This document shows positions 17,615-27,100 of a stretch of DNA of 50,047 nucleotides, one piece after another. The position numbers and the translations under genes were made by a program. Source of the DNA: Planctomycetota bacterium (lineage in GTDB: Bacteria; Planctomycetota; JACOTG01); contig JACOTG010000265.1 of assembly GCA_016178505.1 (NCBI GenBank), positions 1 through 50,047 on the forward strand, written 5' to 3'. The stretch's first letter is position 1; every line of letters starts with the position of its first letter. The notes beneath the pieces are model-generated. The model was not told where the DNA came from and searched no databases. It worked only from the letters and a program-made list of their open reading frames with translations.

Positions 17615-18457
17615 ATGGCCTCTCGAGGATTCCGACTCGCATCGTGCATCAGCGTCGTTGCTCTCGGCGTGCTCGTCGCGCCTCGCAGTTCGGCGAGCGA
17701 GGACGCGCCGAAGGGCAAGCTCGTGATCGTCGGCGGCGGAAGCACGACGTCGGAGATCGTGCGACGAACGCTCGAGATCGCGGGCGGGGCGAAGGCTCGC
17801 GTCGTCGTCGTGCCGCAGGCGTCCGCGCTGCCCGACGCGGGCAAGGCGTCCGTCGAGATGTGGCGCGAGGCCGGCGCCGCTCGAGCGGACGCGCTCGACC
17901 TCACGAACGCCGAGGCCGCGGCGAAGCTCGTCGCGAGCGCCGACATCATCTGGATGCCAGGCGGCGATCAGAACCGGCTCGTGGCCGCGCTCGAGCCGAC
18001 GCCGATCGACGACGCGATCCGGCAGCGCTTCCGCGACGGTGCGGTCGTCGGCGGCACGAGCGCCGGCGCGGCCGCGATGTCTCTGCGCATGATGACCGGC
18101 AACGGCGAACTCGACTCCGTGAAGGCGGGCGGCACCGAGCTGACCGCGGGCCTCGGCCTGTGGCCCGGCGTCATTGTCGATCAACACTTCGGCCCGCGCG
18201 GGCGATTCAATCGACTGTTGAGCGCGATCCTCGATCACCCCGATCTCGTCGGCGTCGGCATCGATCCGTCGACCGCGGTGATCGTCCAAGGCTCGACGTT
18301 CGAGGTGATCGGCGAGGGCAACGTCATGGTCGTCGATGCGCGGAAGGCGAAAGTGCGCCGGCCCGAGGCGTCGGGCCCGATCGCGGCGTCGGCAATCGCG
18401 ATCCACCTCCTGCGCCGCGGCATGCGATACGACCTCGACAAAGGCCCCGTCGACTAG
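17615..18457 (+). CDS. Exported cyanophycinase-like serine peptidase (family S51)
   Basis: 280 residues. A signal peptide (GFRLASCISVVALGVLVAPRSSAS) precedes a class I amidotransferase-like S51 fold: KLVIVGGGS, WMPGGDQNRL, the nucleophile elbow GTSAGA with Ser149, and DQHFGPRGRFNRLL, the stretch typical of cyanophycinases. Known members hydrolyse cyanophycin (multi-L-arginyl-poly-L-aspartate) to beta-Asp-Arg; exported ones are thought to scavenge the polymer outside the cell. The ATG at 17615 has AAGGAGA upstream. It lies 26 nt after uup, probably co-transcribed. No cyanophycin synthetase is in the window, which fits a scavenging role. Other S51 dipeptidase activity remains possible. Confidence 0.88.
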   Translation: MASRGFRLASCISVVALGVLVAPRSSASEDAPKGKLVIVGGGSTTSEIVRRTLEIAGGAKARVVVVPQASALPDAGKASVEMWREAGAARADALDLTNAEAAAKLVASADIIWMPGGDQNRLVAALEPTPIDDAIRQRFRDGAVVGGTSAGAAAMSLRMMTGNGELDSVKAGGTELTAGLGLWPGVIVDQHFGPRGRFNRLLSAILDHPDLVGVGIDPSTAVIVQGSTFEVIGEGNVMVVDARKAKVRRPEASGPIAASAIAIHLLRRGMRYDLDKGPVD

Positions 18458-18695
18458 CGACGCGACGGTCGCTCTCGCCGGCGGCGTCGCGTCGCTCGGA
18501 GCGGGCGATCCTCGTCGTGCTCGATACGCAACCGCCCGTCGAGGTTGCTACGCCGAAGGCAGCGCCGCATCGTCGCGCCGTCGAGGTTTTCGAGACAGGG
18601 GTTGATCGATCCGCTGCGAAGAGGCCACCATGTTCTCGGAGAGAGCTGGTCTGCAAGGGCCGCTGCGTTGCAACGTTGCCGTGAGGAGGTGGACG

Positions 18696-21470
18696 ATGGC
18701 GTTGATCCGACGCGCGTCAGGGATCGTTCTCGTGTCCAGCATCTCGTTGACCGGGACCTCGACGGCCCAATCGAATTGCGGCCGATGGACCCCCGGGATT
18801 TCGCCTGGAAGCCCCGATGGCGCGATCTCGCAGCTCCTCGAGTTCGACGGCGGAAGCGGGCCCGAGCTCTACGCAAGCGGGCCCTTTTCCGTGATCGGTG
18901 CGTCGCGCGCGCCGGGGTTCGCGCGGCGGCAAGGCGACCGGTGGTCTGCGCTCGGAGGCGGACTGTCGCGATCCGACGGAGCAGACGTCCGCTGCGGTCC
19001 GATGGCGCTGTTCGACGACGGGCATGGTTCGGCGCTCTTCGTGACCGGCGACTTCGATCACGCCGGCGCCGTCGGGACGAGCCGCATCGCGCGTTGGAAC
19101 GGCCACGCATGGGCGGGGCTCGCCGGCGGCATTTCCGACGCGGCGATCGTGTTTGTGCGTGCCCTCACGACGTTCGACGACGGCAGCGGCCCGGCCCTCT
19201 TCGTCGCCGGCTCGTTCCTGAGTCACGGAAACCGAATCGCGCGTTGGAACGGCACCGCGTGGAGTTCTCTCGGCGGCGGCATCGGCGCCGACTTCATGTC
19301 ACCCGAGGTCAAGGCGCTCGCGGTGTTCGACGATGGAGGCGGTCCGGCGCTCTATGCTGCCGGATTGTTCAACCGGACGGGCGACGGCCCCGCGAACGGC
19401 ATCGCGCGCTGGAACGGGAGCCGGTGGTCCCCGCTCGGATCTGGACTCGACGACGCGGAGACTCTTGCCGTTTTCGACGACGGCACCGGCCCGGCTCTTT
19501 ACGTCGGGGGGACCTTCACCTCGGCGGGTGGGCAGCCGATCGTCGCGATCGCACGTTGGAACGGAACGGCGTGGTCGAGCGTTGGCGGCGGCCTGTCGGG
19601 CCCGCTTCCCGGCCACGTTGGCGTGAACGCGCTCGCCGTGTTCGACGACGGCAGCGGTCCGGCACTCTTCGCGGCTGGGAGCTTCACTTCCGCGGGCGGC
19701 GATCCCACCGCGAAGTACGTCGCGCGCTGGAACGGCTCGTCCTGGTCTGTGGTTGGCGACGGATTCGTGCAGCCGTTCGTGACCGACCTCGGAGTCGTCG
19801 ACGACGGTTCCGGGCCCAAGCTCTTCGCGTCGGGCACCGAGATCCTCGACCTCTGGGACGGCGTGCAGTGGTCGGAATTCTTCCCTGGGATCGACGGGCC
19901 GGTTCATGCGCTCGCGGTCTTCGACGACGGCAGTGGCCCGGCGCTCTACACGGGCGGGACGTTCGGGCCTCACGGGCCGCTGCCGGGCAGCCACGCGATG
20001 GGAAGGTGGAACGGCTCGTCGTGGTCAGCGCTGCCCGGCATCGATCACGCGTTCGAGGAAGTCGAAGCGCTCACGACGTTCGACGATGGAGGTGGCCCGG
20101 CGCTCTATGCCGGCGGCTACTTCACAGGCGCGGGTGGAGTCGGCGCCGATCACGTGGCGCGATGGAATCGATCGAGCTGGTCTTCCCTTGGAAGCGGCAT
20201 CGCCGGGGACCCGAACGACACCACCGTAAACGCGTTCGCGACGTTCGATGACGGCAACGGGGCGGCGCTCTACGCAGGCGGATCCTTCACGACGGCGGGC
20301 GGAGTCCCCGCGAGCTCGATCGCGAAGTGGAATGGCTCGGCGTGGTCGGCTCTCGGAGCCGGCGTGGACGCGACCGTGCGCGCACTCACCGTTTTCGACG
20401 ACGGCACGGGTCCTGCGCTCTACGCAGGCGGTCAATTCCACACCGCGGGCGGGTTCCCCGCACGCGGCATCGCGCGGTGGAACGGAAGCCAGTGGTCGGC
20501 CGTCGGCAACGGGCACATGAATGGGTCGGACCCGTTCAACGAGCCTGTCGTGCGAGCGCTCACGATGTTCGACGACGGCACGGGGCCGGGTCTCGTCGCA
20601 GTCGGTGAATTCAATTCGATCAGCGACGTCGCGCTCGGGCAGATCGGCCGTTGGCGCGGCGGCGTGTGGCAGGCGATCGGGGATGGGCTTTCCACCATCG
20701 CGGGCCCGCCATTCCTGACCACGTTGGCTTCGTTCGACGACGGCAACGGTCCCGTACTTTGGGTCGGTGGATCGTTCGATCGCGGCGGAGTCCAGGGCAC
20801 ACGCAACGTCGCTCGCCTGGTGAACGGCGCCTGGCAGCCTTGCGGGCTCGGCTTCGACGGAATTCCGTTCACTTTCTGCACGACGAGTGCGTTCGCCGGG
20901 CCGGCGTTGTTCGCGGGGGGAGGCTTCTCGAGCGCGGGCGGCATTGCGTCGCGAGGGCTCGCGCAGTGGCGCTACGCGCCGCGCGAGGGCAACGTGAATG
21001 CGTCGGCCGGAGCGATTGCGGCCGTGCTCACGGTGAACGGCTCCGCCGGCGACGCGGATCACGTCGTGCACGTGGCGATCGGCGCGCCGATCCTGCTTGC
21101 GCTCGCTCGATCGCCGGCCGGTCCGCAGAGTGCCTTGTACGTTTTGTGGGCGTGGGCGGGCCACCGCACGAACGTCGTGGAGGTTCGCCATCTCGGGACG
21201 ACCGTGGGCTGCCTGGTCAATCCGAGCCCGCTGCATGCGGGCCTCTTGCCGCAGCCGATCCGCTGCCTCCGAGGCGCGAATCTGCCCGCGGTCACTTGCC
21301 AGGGCGTCACCGAGGTGCCGAGCCCGGCGCGCGCGCCCTGGACGCTCGTGCGGTCCGGTGGGTTGTCGCACACGGCGGAGTTCCAGCTGCAGGGACTGAT
21401 GCGCGACGACGCATCGGGGAGCGGATCGCCGTTCAGCGTGACCAACGCCGTCGTCCTGCGAGTGGAGTGA
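18696..21470 (+). CDS. Secreted propeller-repeat protein with shared C-terminal domain
   Basis: 924 residues. The ATG at 18696 follows GAGGAGG and begins a signal peptide (RRASGIVLVSSISLTGTSTA). About 15 repeats of roughly 45 residues follow, each with LAVFDDGSGPALYAGGSF, a glycine-rich turn, IARWNGSSWSALG and a GGG turn. This is a regular propeller-like pattern often seen in planctomycete secretomes. The last 160 residues, from GNVN at 20988 to SVTNAVVLRVE, are the domain shared with the proteins at 1332, 44527 and 46389. They most resemble the one at 44527: both have SPAGP, YV(L/V)W, RCL, APWT and a (Q/V)LQG stretch. No catalytic residues are evident. It is probably a large extracellular binding or structural protein. 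Confidence 0.9.
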   Translation: MALIRRASGIVLVSSISLTGTSTAQSNCGRWTPGISPGSPDGAISQLLEFDGGSGPELYASGPFSVIGASRAPGFARRQGDRWSALGGGLSRSDGADVRCGPMALFDDGHGSALFVTGDFDHAGAVGTSRIARWNGHAWAGLAGGISDAAIVFVRALTTFDDGSGPALFVAGSFLSHGNRIARWNGTAWSSLGGGIGADFMSPEVKALAVFDDGGGPALYAAGLFNRTGDGPANGIARWNGSRWSPLGSGLDDAETLAVFDDGTGPALYVGGTFTSAGGQPIVAIARWNGTAWSSVGGGLSGPLPGHVGVNALAVFDDGSGPALFAAGSFTSAGGDPTAKYVARWNGSSWSVVGDGFVQPFVTDLGVVDDGSGPKLFASGTEILDLWDGVQWSEFFPGIDGPVHALAVFDDGSGPALYTGGTFGPHGPLPGSHAMGRWNGSSWSALPGIDHAFEEVEALTTFDDGGGPALYAGGYFTGAGGVGADHVARWNRSSWSSLGSGIAGDPNDTTVNAFATFDDGNGAALYAGGSFTTAGGVPASSIAKWNGSAWSALGAGVDATVRALTVFDDGTGPALYAGGQFHTAGGFPARGIARWNGSQWSAVGNGHMNGSDPFNEPVVRALTMFDDGTGPGLVAVGEFNSISDVALGQIGRWRGGVWQAIGDGLSTIAGPPFLTTLASFDDGNGPVLWVGGSFDRGGVQGTRNVARLVNGAWQPCGLGFDGIPFTFCTTSAFAGPALFAGGGFSSAGGIASRGLAQWRYAPREGNVNASAGAIAAVLTVNGSAGDADHVVHVAIGAPILLALARSPAGPQSALYVLWAWAGHRTNVVEVRHLGTTVGCLVNPSPLHAGLLPQPIRCLRGANLPAVTCQGVTEVPSPARAPWTLVRSGGLSHTAEFQLQGLMRDDASGSGSPFSVTNAVVLRVE

Positions 21471-21649
21471 GCGAGCGATCTCGCGAGGTCTGCCGCCGTC
21501 GCACGTCGCCGGTTCAACTCCCTCTCGCCGGAATGCAGAACCCCTTCGAACGGGACCCCATCGAGTAGCCGCGTGACGCGGCGCTGCTTGTGGGAGCGGC
21601 CGCGCGCAGCTAGACTTGTGCTCTTTCCGAAACCCACCGCAGGAGACGG

Positions 21650-22993
21650 ATGACCACCAACCCACGATCCCGCGCCGTCATCGTCGGCGTGCAACTCAAG
21701 GGCGTTTCCGACGCCGAGCACGAATCGTCGCTCGACGAGCTGGCGCGGCTGGCGAACACGCTCGGCCTCGAGGTCGTCGCGCGCATCACGCAGAAGCGCG
21801 ACTCGATCGCCACGGCTGCGGTCGTGGGCGAGGGGAAGCTTCGCGAGATCGCGGCGCTGACGGGCGGGCCCGGCGCCGTGCCGGCTCACCATGCGCGCCA
21901 CCAGAAGAAAGACGACGACGAAAAGGACGCGAAGGACGAAACGCCCGCGCCGGTGGCGATCGCCGAAGCGAAGCGCGCGTCGGTGGTTCTCGTCAATCAC
22001 GACATTTCGCCGAGGCGCACGCGCAACCTCGAGCTCGCGACCGCCGCCAAAGTTCTCGACCGCACGGCCGTCATCCTCTCGATCTTCCAGCGCCACGCGC
22101 GAACTCGCGAGGCGCGACTGCAAGTGGAGATCGCGCGCCTCTCGTACGAGGCGCCGCGACTCCGCGAGACCGGCGGCGACGACCGTCACGGCGGCGGCAT
22201 CGGCGGAAAGGGCGCGGGCGAGTCCGCGCTGCAGCTCGATCGGCGGAAGATCCGCGACCGCGTCGCCGAGCTGCGCCAGGAGCTGGACCTGATCGTGCAA
22301 GAAGCCGGCACGCGACGACAGCGCCGCGCGGCGCACGACACGGTCGCGCTCGTCGGCTACACGAACGCCGGCAAGTCGTCGCTCATGCGAGCGCTCACCG
22401 GAGGCGACGTGCTCGTGGCCGATCAGCTTTTCGCCACGCTCGACACGACCGTGCGCGCGCTCCACCCGGAATCGCATCCGCGCATCCTCGTCAGCGACAC
22501 GGTCGGGTTCATCCGCTCGCTGCCGCACGACCTCGTCGCCTCGTTCCGCTCGACGCTCGAGGAGGCGCGCGAGGCGAGCCTGCTCGTGCACGTCGTCGAC
22601 GCCGCGGATCCGGCGCACGAGGCGCAGCTCGAGGTGACGCGCGACGTGCTCGCCGACATCGGCGCGGGCACGACGCCGACGCTCGTGCTCCTCAACAAGA
22701 TCGATCGCGTGGACGAGGCGCGGCGCGAAGAGCTGCGCGTGCTGCACCCGGACGCGATCCAGCTCTCCGCGAAGAGCCCGGCCGACGTGGCGATGCTTCG
22801 CGAGCGCATCATCTCGTTCTTCGAGCAAGACATGGTGGAGGAAGAAGTTGTCGTGCCGTTCCGCGAGCAGCGCCTCGTCGCCGAGATCCACGCGGCGTGC
22901 CGCGTCCTCTCCGAGTCGTACGACGAGTCGGGCACGCGCCTGCGCCTCCGCGCGCGCCCCGAGGTCATCGCGCGCCTCCGCGCCGAAGTCTGA
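21650..22993 (+). CDS. hflX: GTPase HflX
   Basis: 447 residues, cytoplasmic. The N-terminal HflX domain has the usual GEGKLREI stretch and LVNHDISPRRTRNLE, then the glycine-rich loop and coiled coil (GGGIGGKGAGESALQLDRRK, LRQELDLIVQEAGTRRQRRA). The GTPase domain has G1 GYTNAGKSS at 236-244, G2 FATLDTTVR, G3 DTVGFIRSLPHDL and G4 NKID. HflX splits stalled ribosomes under stress in other bacteria. A lysine/aspartate-rich insertion (HHARHQKKDDDEKDAKDE) lengthens the N-terminal domain. The ATG follows AGGAGA. The C-terminal domain is normal in length. Confidence 0.96.
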   Translation: MTTNPRSRAVIVGVQLKGVSDAEHESSLDELARLANTLGLEVVARITQKRDSIATAAVVGEGKLREIAALTGGPGAVPAHHARHQKKDDDEKDAKDETPAPVAIAEAKRASVVLVNHDISPRRTRNLELATAAKVLDRTAVILSIFQRHARTREARLQVEIARLSYEAPRLRETGGDDRHGGGIGGKGAGESALQLDRRKIRDRVAELRQELDLIVQEAGTRRQRRAAHDTVALVGYTNAGKSSLMRALTGGDVLVADQLFATLDTTVRALHPESHPRILVSDTVGFIRSLPHDLVASFRSTLEEAREASLLVHVVDAADPAHEAQLEVTRDVLADIGAGTTPTLVLLNKIDRVDEARREELRVLHPDAIQLSAKSPADVAMLRERIISFFEQDMVEEEVVVPFREQRLVAEIHAACRVLSESYDESGTRLRLRARPEVIARLRAEV

Positions 22994-23040
22994 TCCCCGC
23001 GGCGTAAGATCGCCAAACGCGTTTGAGGTGCGTAAACAGC

Positions 23041-23156
23041 GCGTCCGGAGCCAGTATCAACCCCGTCGGATTTGCCCACGCGTACGGAGCCAGGATCCGC
23101 ACGCGTACGGAGCCAGCGCACGCGTACGGAGCCAGGGTCAAATCCGGCGGATTATT
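23041..23156. repeat. Short direct repeats ACGCGTACGGAGCCAG between hflX and the next gene
   Basis: Three exact copies of CACGCGTACGGAGCCAG lie at 23077-23093, 23100-23116 and 23119-23135, with a fourth degenerate copy (GCGTCCGGAGCCAG) at 23041-23054. The array is bracketed by two related strings, TATCAACCCCGTCGGATT after the first copy and GTCAAATCCGGCGGATT after the last. Spacing is irregular (23 and 19 nt), so this is not CRISPR. It resembles a short intergenic repeat of the REP type. Confidence 0.8.
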
Positions 23157-23225
23157 CCGCAACCTGTGGCCGACTCGCCGGCGCGTTCACGAACCGGGCT
23201 CACGGCGTCGAATCGGAGCGAACCG

Positions 23226-24089
23226 ATGGCTGATCCCGCTCGCAAGCACTCGCGCAACGCTTCCGGTCCGTGGTTCGTCGACGACACGTGCATCGACTGC
23301 GGCGTTTGCCGCGAGCACGCGCCCGGAGTGTTCGACGACGCGGGCGACGCCTCGTTCGTCGCGCGCGAGCCCGCGAATCCCGACGAGATCCGCCGCGCGT
23401 GGCTGTCACTCCTCGCGTGCCCGACGCGATCGATCGGATCGAGCGGCGTCCCGCGTCCGGCCGATGCCGTGTTCCCGCTGCGGATCGACGGCGACGTCTC
23501 GCTGTGCGGCTACACGTCGCGCGAGACGTTCGGCGGGCAGGCCTACTTCGTGAGGCGCCAGGATGGACACGGAAACCTGCTCGTCGATTCGCCGCGTCCC
23601 GTCGAGGCCCTTTTGCATTCACTCGAATCGCAAGGCGGCGTCGCGGACATCCTCCTCACGCATCGCGACGACGTCGCGCACGCCGGCGAGACGGGCGCGC
23701 GATTCGGTTCGCGCATCTGGATCCACGAGGACGACGCCGACTCGGCGCCGTTCGCCACGCACTTCATTCGAGGCACGCAAGCGATCGAGCTTCACCGCGG
23801 CGTCCTCGCGATCCCGATCCCCGGCCACACGCGAGGGAGCGTCGCGTTCCTCGTCGACGGGACCTACCTCTTCTCGGGCGACTCGCTCGCATGGGATCGC
23901 GAGGCAGAGGATCTCGAGGCCTTCCGCGACTACACCTGGTACTCGTGGGAAGCGCAGGCTCGATCGCTCGAGCGCCTCGCGACACACTCGTTCACGTGGG
24001 TGCTGCCCGGCCACGGCGACCGCACGCCGCACGCGATGCCCGATCTCCCCGCACGCCTCCGCGCGCTCGCGCGCCGCATGCGGCGCTGA
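23226..24089 (+). CDS. Ferredoxin domain fused to metallo-beta-lactamase-fold hydrolase
   Basis: 287 residues, no signal peptide. Residues 15-75 are a single-cluster ferredoxin with CIDCGVC and, further on, LLACPTRSI, which supply four cysteines for one iron-sulfur cluster. Residues about 90-287 have the metallo-beta-lactamase fold: THRDDVAHA in place of HxHxDH, then IPGHTRGSVAF, LFSGDSL and VLPGHGDR. The first metal histidine is replaced (THRDD), as in some related hydrolase subfamilies, so one-metal or altered chemistry is possible. The ATG was chosen for GGAG upstream and because the ferredoxin begins soon after. A redox-linked hydrolase is an inference; the substrate is unknown. Confidence 0.85.
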   Translation: MADPARKHSRNASGPWFVDDTCIDCGVCREHAPGVFDDAGDASFVAREPANPDEIRRAWLSLLACPTRSIGSSGVPRPADAVFPLRIDGDVSLCGYTSRETFGGQAYFVRRQDGHGNLLVDSPRPVEALLHSLESQGGVADILLTHRDDVAHAGETGARFGSRIWIHEDDADSAPFATHFIRGTQAIELHRGVLAIPIPGHTRGSVAFLVDGTYLFSGDSLAWDREAEDLEAFRDYTWYSWEAQARSLERLATHSFTWVLPGHGDRTPHAMPDLPARLRALARRMRR

Positions 24090-24180
24090 CCCGCTCCGGC
24101 GTTTCGTGTCGCGAGCGCATCTCTTGCGTATAGAATCGCCGCTCCATTTTCAGCTCGGGTCTATTCGCGGAAAGGAAAAC

Positions 24181-27100
24181 ATGGAAACGGCCATCCTCTT
24201 CTATCTCGTGCTCTTCCTCGTCGGTTGTCAGGCCACGCCGGCGAAGCCGGACGGATCCGAGAAGCCGGAGAAGCCCGACGTCGCCGCGGACATCAACGCG
24301 CCGCGCGCCGACGCCCGCCACGTGACATTCGAGGTGCACGAGGGGACGTGGATGTCGCTCGACGTGTCGCCGGACGGATCGACGATCGCCTTCGACATGC
24401 TCGGCGACATCTACTCGATGCCGATCGCGGGCGGCGAGGCGAAGGCGCTGACGAAGGGGCCGGCGTTCGACTGCCACCCGCGCTTCTCGCCGGACGGGAA
24501 GACGATCGCGTTCACGAGCGACCGCGGCGGCAACGAGAACTTGTGGCTCATGGGCCCGGGCGGCGAGAACCCGAGGCCGCTGACGGCGGAGAAGGACGCG
24601 TACGTTCGCTCGGCGGCGTGGACGCCGGACGGCACGTACCTCGTTGCGCGAAAAGAGGAGTCGAAGCGCGCGGGCATTCCGCCGGTCGAGCTGTGGATGT
24701 TCCACGTGAACGGCGGGGCGGGCGTGAAGCTCGTGTCGTCGGATGCGCGCAACAACGTCGCCGGGCCCGTCGTCTCGCGCGACGGCCGCTACATCTACTA
24801 TTCGACGCGGCGCGGGCACTTCGACTACGTCCCCGATCTCTCCAACGGACTGTGGGACGTCGAGCGCTACGACCGCGTCACCGGCGACACCGTCCCGTTC
24901 ACCGAGGGCATCGGCGGCGCCGTGCGTCCCGCGATTTCGCCGGACGGAAAGACGATGACGTTCGTGAGCCGGCGCGACGACACGTCGGTTCTCGTGGCGC
25001 GCGACCTCGCGTCGGGCCGCGAGCGCGTCCTCGTCCGCGACGTGCAGCGCGACGAGCAGGAAGGATTCACCACGCTCGATGCATGGCCCAACTACGCGTT
25101 CACGCCCGACGGCAAGAGCGTCGTCTACTCGTCGAACGGCAAGATCCAGCGCGCCGCGCTCGACACGGGAGCCGTGAGCGACGTCCCGTTCACCGTGAAG
25201 GCCGAGCACTGGCTGGCGCCGCGCGTGACGTGGCAAGAGCACGTGGACTCCGGGCCCGTGACCGCGCGCATCCTGCGCTGGCCGAGCCAATCGCCGGACG
25301 GCAAGTGGATCGTGTTCGACGCGTTCGGCCGCGTGTGGCTGCAGGAGATCGCCGCGGGCAAGGCGACCGGCGCGCCGCGGCGCCTCACGACCGATGACGC
25401 CGCGCTGCCGTCGCGCGAGTACTCGCCCGCGTTCTCGCCGGACGGCAAATGGATCGCCTACGTGACGTGGCGCGACTCCGAGGGCGGCCACGTGTGGAAG
25501 GCGCCGGCGCCGGGCTCGGGCCTGACCTCCGCACCGCAGAAGCTGACGACGACGCCGGGCCACTACGTGAACCCCGCGTGGTCGCCGAAGAGCGATCGCC
25601 TCGTGCTCGTGCAGGGCACGGGCCTCGAGTTCCGCGGACGGCAGCCCGAGGAAGAGCGCGCGTTCTGGGTGAGCTGGATCCCGGCCGACGGCGGCGAGGC
25701 GCAGATCGTCACCGCCGAGCGCCAAGGCGATTCGCTGAAGTTCCACCCCCAAGCGTTCTGGAATCGCGACGGCACGCGCATCTACCTCCGCGAGCCCATC
25801 GAGCCCGCGAAGCCGACCGACGATCCGAAGAGCGACCTCGTCTCGGTCCGCCTCGACGGCACCGACAAGCGCCATCACCTGCGGTTCCCGTCGGTCGCGG
25901 ATCTCGTTCCGTCGCCCGACGAGAAGTGGATCGCGTTCACGTCGCGCGACAACGTCTACGTCACCGCGCTGCCGGATCTCGCGATGAAGGAGCCGCCGGA
26001 GATCACGCTCAAGGAAGCGCCGCTTCCCGTCTGGCGTTTGTCGGACGAAGCGGGCGAGTACGTGTCGTGGGCCGACTCCGGGCGCACGATCACGTGGGGT
26101 CTCTCGAATGTTTTCCATCGCATCACGGTCGACACCGCGATCGCGTTCGTCGAGGAAGAGCGGCGGAAAGCGGAGGAGGAGAAGAAGAAGAGCGCGGCGA
26201 AAAGCGACGGCGAGTCGGACAACAGCGACAAGGACAAGGAGAAGAAAGAGGACAAGGACGCGCTGAAGGTGCCGAAGTCCGACGCGATTCCGATCGCGCT
26301 CGAGATGCCGCGGTTCGTCCCGAAGGGATCGTTCGTCCTGCGGGGCGCGCGCGTCATCACGATGAAGGGCGACGAGGTGCTCGAGTCGGCCGACGTCTTC
26401 GTGACGGACGGCCGCATCGCCGCCGTGGGCGCGGCGGGAAGCGTGACCGTGCCGTCCGGCGCAAAGGAGATCGACGCGCATGGAAAGACGATCATCCCGG
26501 GCCTCATCGACACGCACGCGCACCTGCACTACTCGGGCTTCGAGGTCTTCCCCGACACGAAGTGGGAGTACGCCGCGAACCTCGCGTACGGCGTGACGAC
26601 GGTCTACGACCCGTCGGCGCCGTCGCTCGACGTCTTCGCGCAAGCCGAGATGGTCGAGACGGGCGCGATGCTCGGGCCGCGCGTCTACTCGTCGGGCGAC
26701 GTGCTCTACGGCGGGCAGCAGTCCGACGTCTTCGCCGACGTCAGCAATCAAGAGGACGCGCGACGCCAGGTGAAGCGCATGAAGGCTTACGGCGCGCGGC
26801 TCATCAAGGTCTATCAGCAGCCGCGACGCGAGCAACGAATGTGGTTCGCCGAGGCGTGCCGCGAGCTGCACATGCTGCTCACGGCCGAGGGCGGCGGCGA
26901 GTTCTACACCGATCTCTCGATGGCGACGGACGGCTACACCGCGTGGGAGCACGCGCTGCCGGTCGAGCTCCACCAGGACGCCGTTCAGCTCATCGCGCAG
27001 TCGGGGACGCACTACACGCCGACCTTGCTCGTCGCGTACGGCGGTCCGTGGGGCGAGCTCTACTACTATCAGACGCGCAACCCGCACGACGATCCGAAGC

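Noticed and set aside
21511..21531. tRNA T-arm-like string (GGTTCAACTCCCTC)
   Set aside because: No acceptor stem partner, D-arm or anticodon stem could be found upstream, so it is not a tRNA and too weak to call an attachment site.
21568..21582. Hairpin GCCGCG-TGA-CGCGGC before hflX as a terminator
   Set aside because: There is no T-run after the stem. A similar string occurs at 33633-33646 without a hairpin role, so chance in GC-rich DNA is likely.
23077..23135. CRISPR-like array
   Set aside because: Repeats are only 17 nt, the spacings (6 and 2 nt between units) are too short for spacers, and no cas gene is near.
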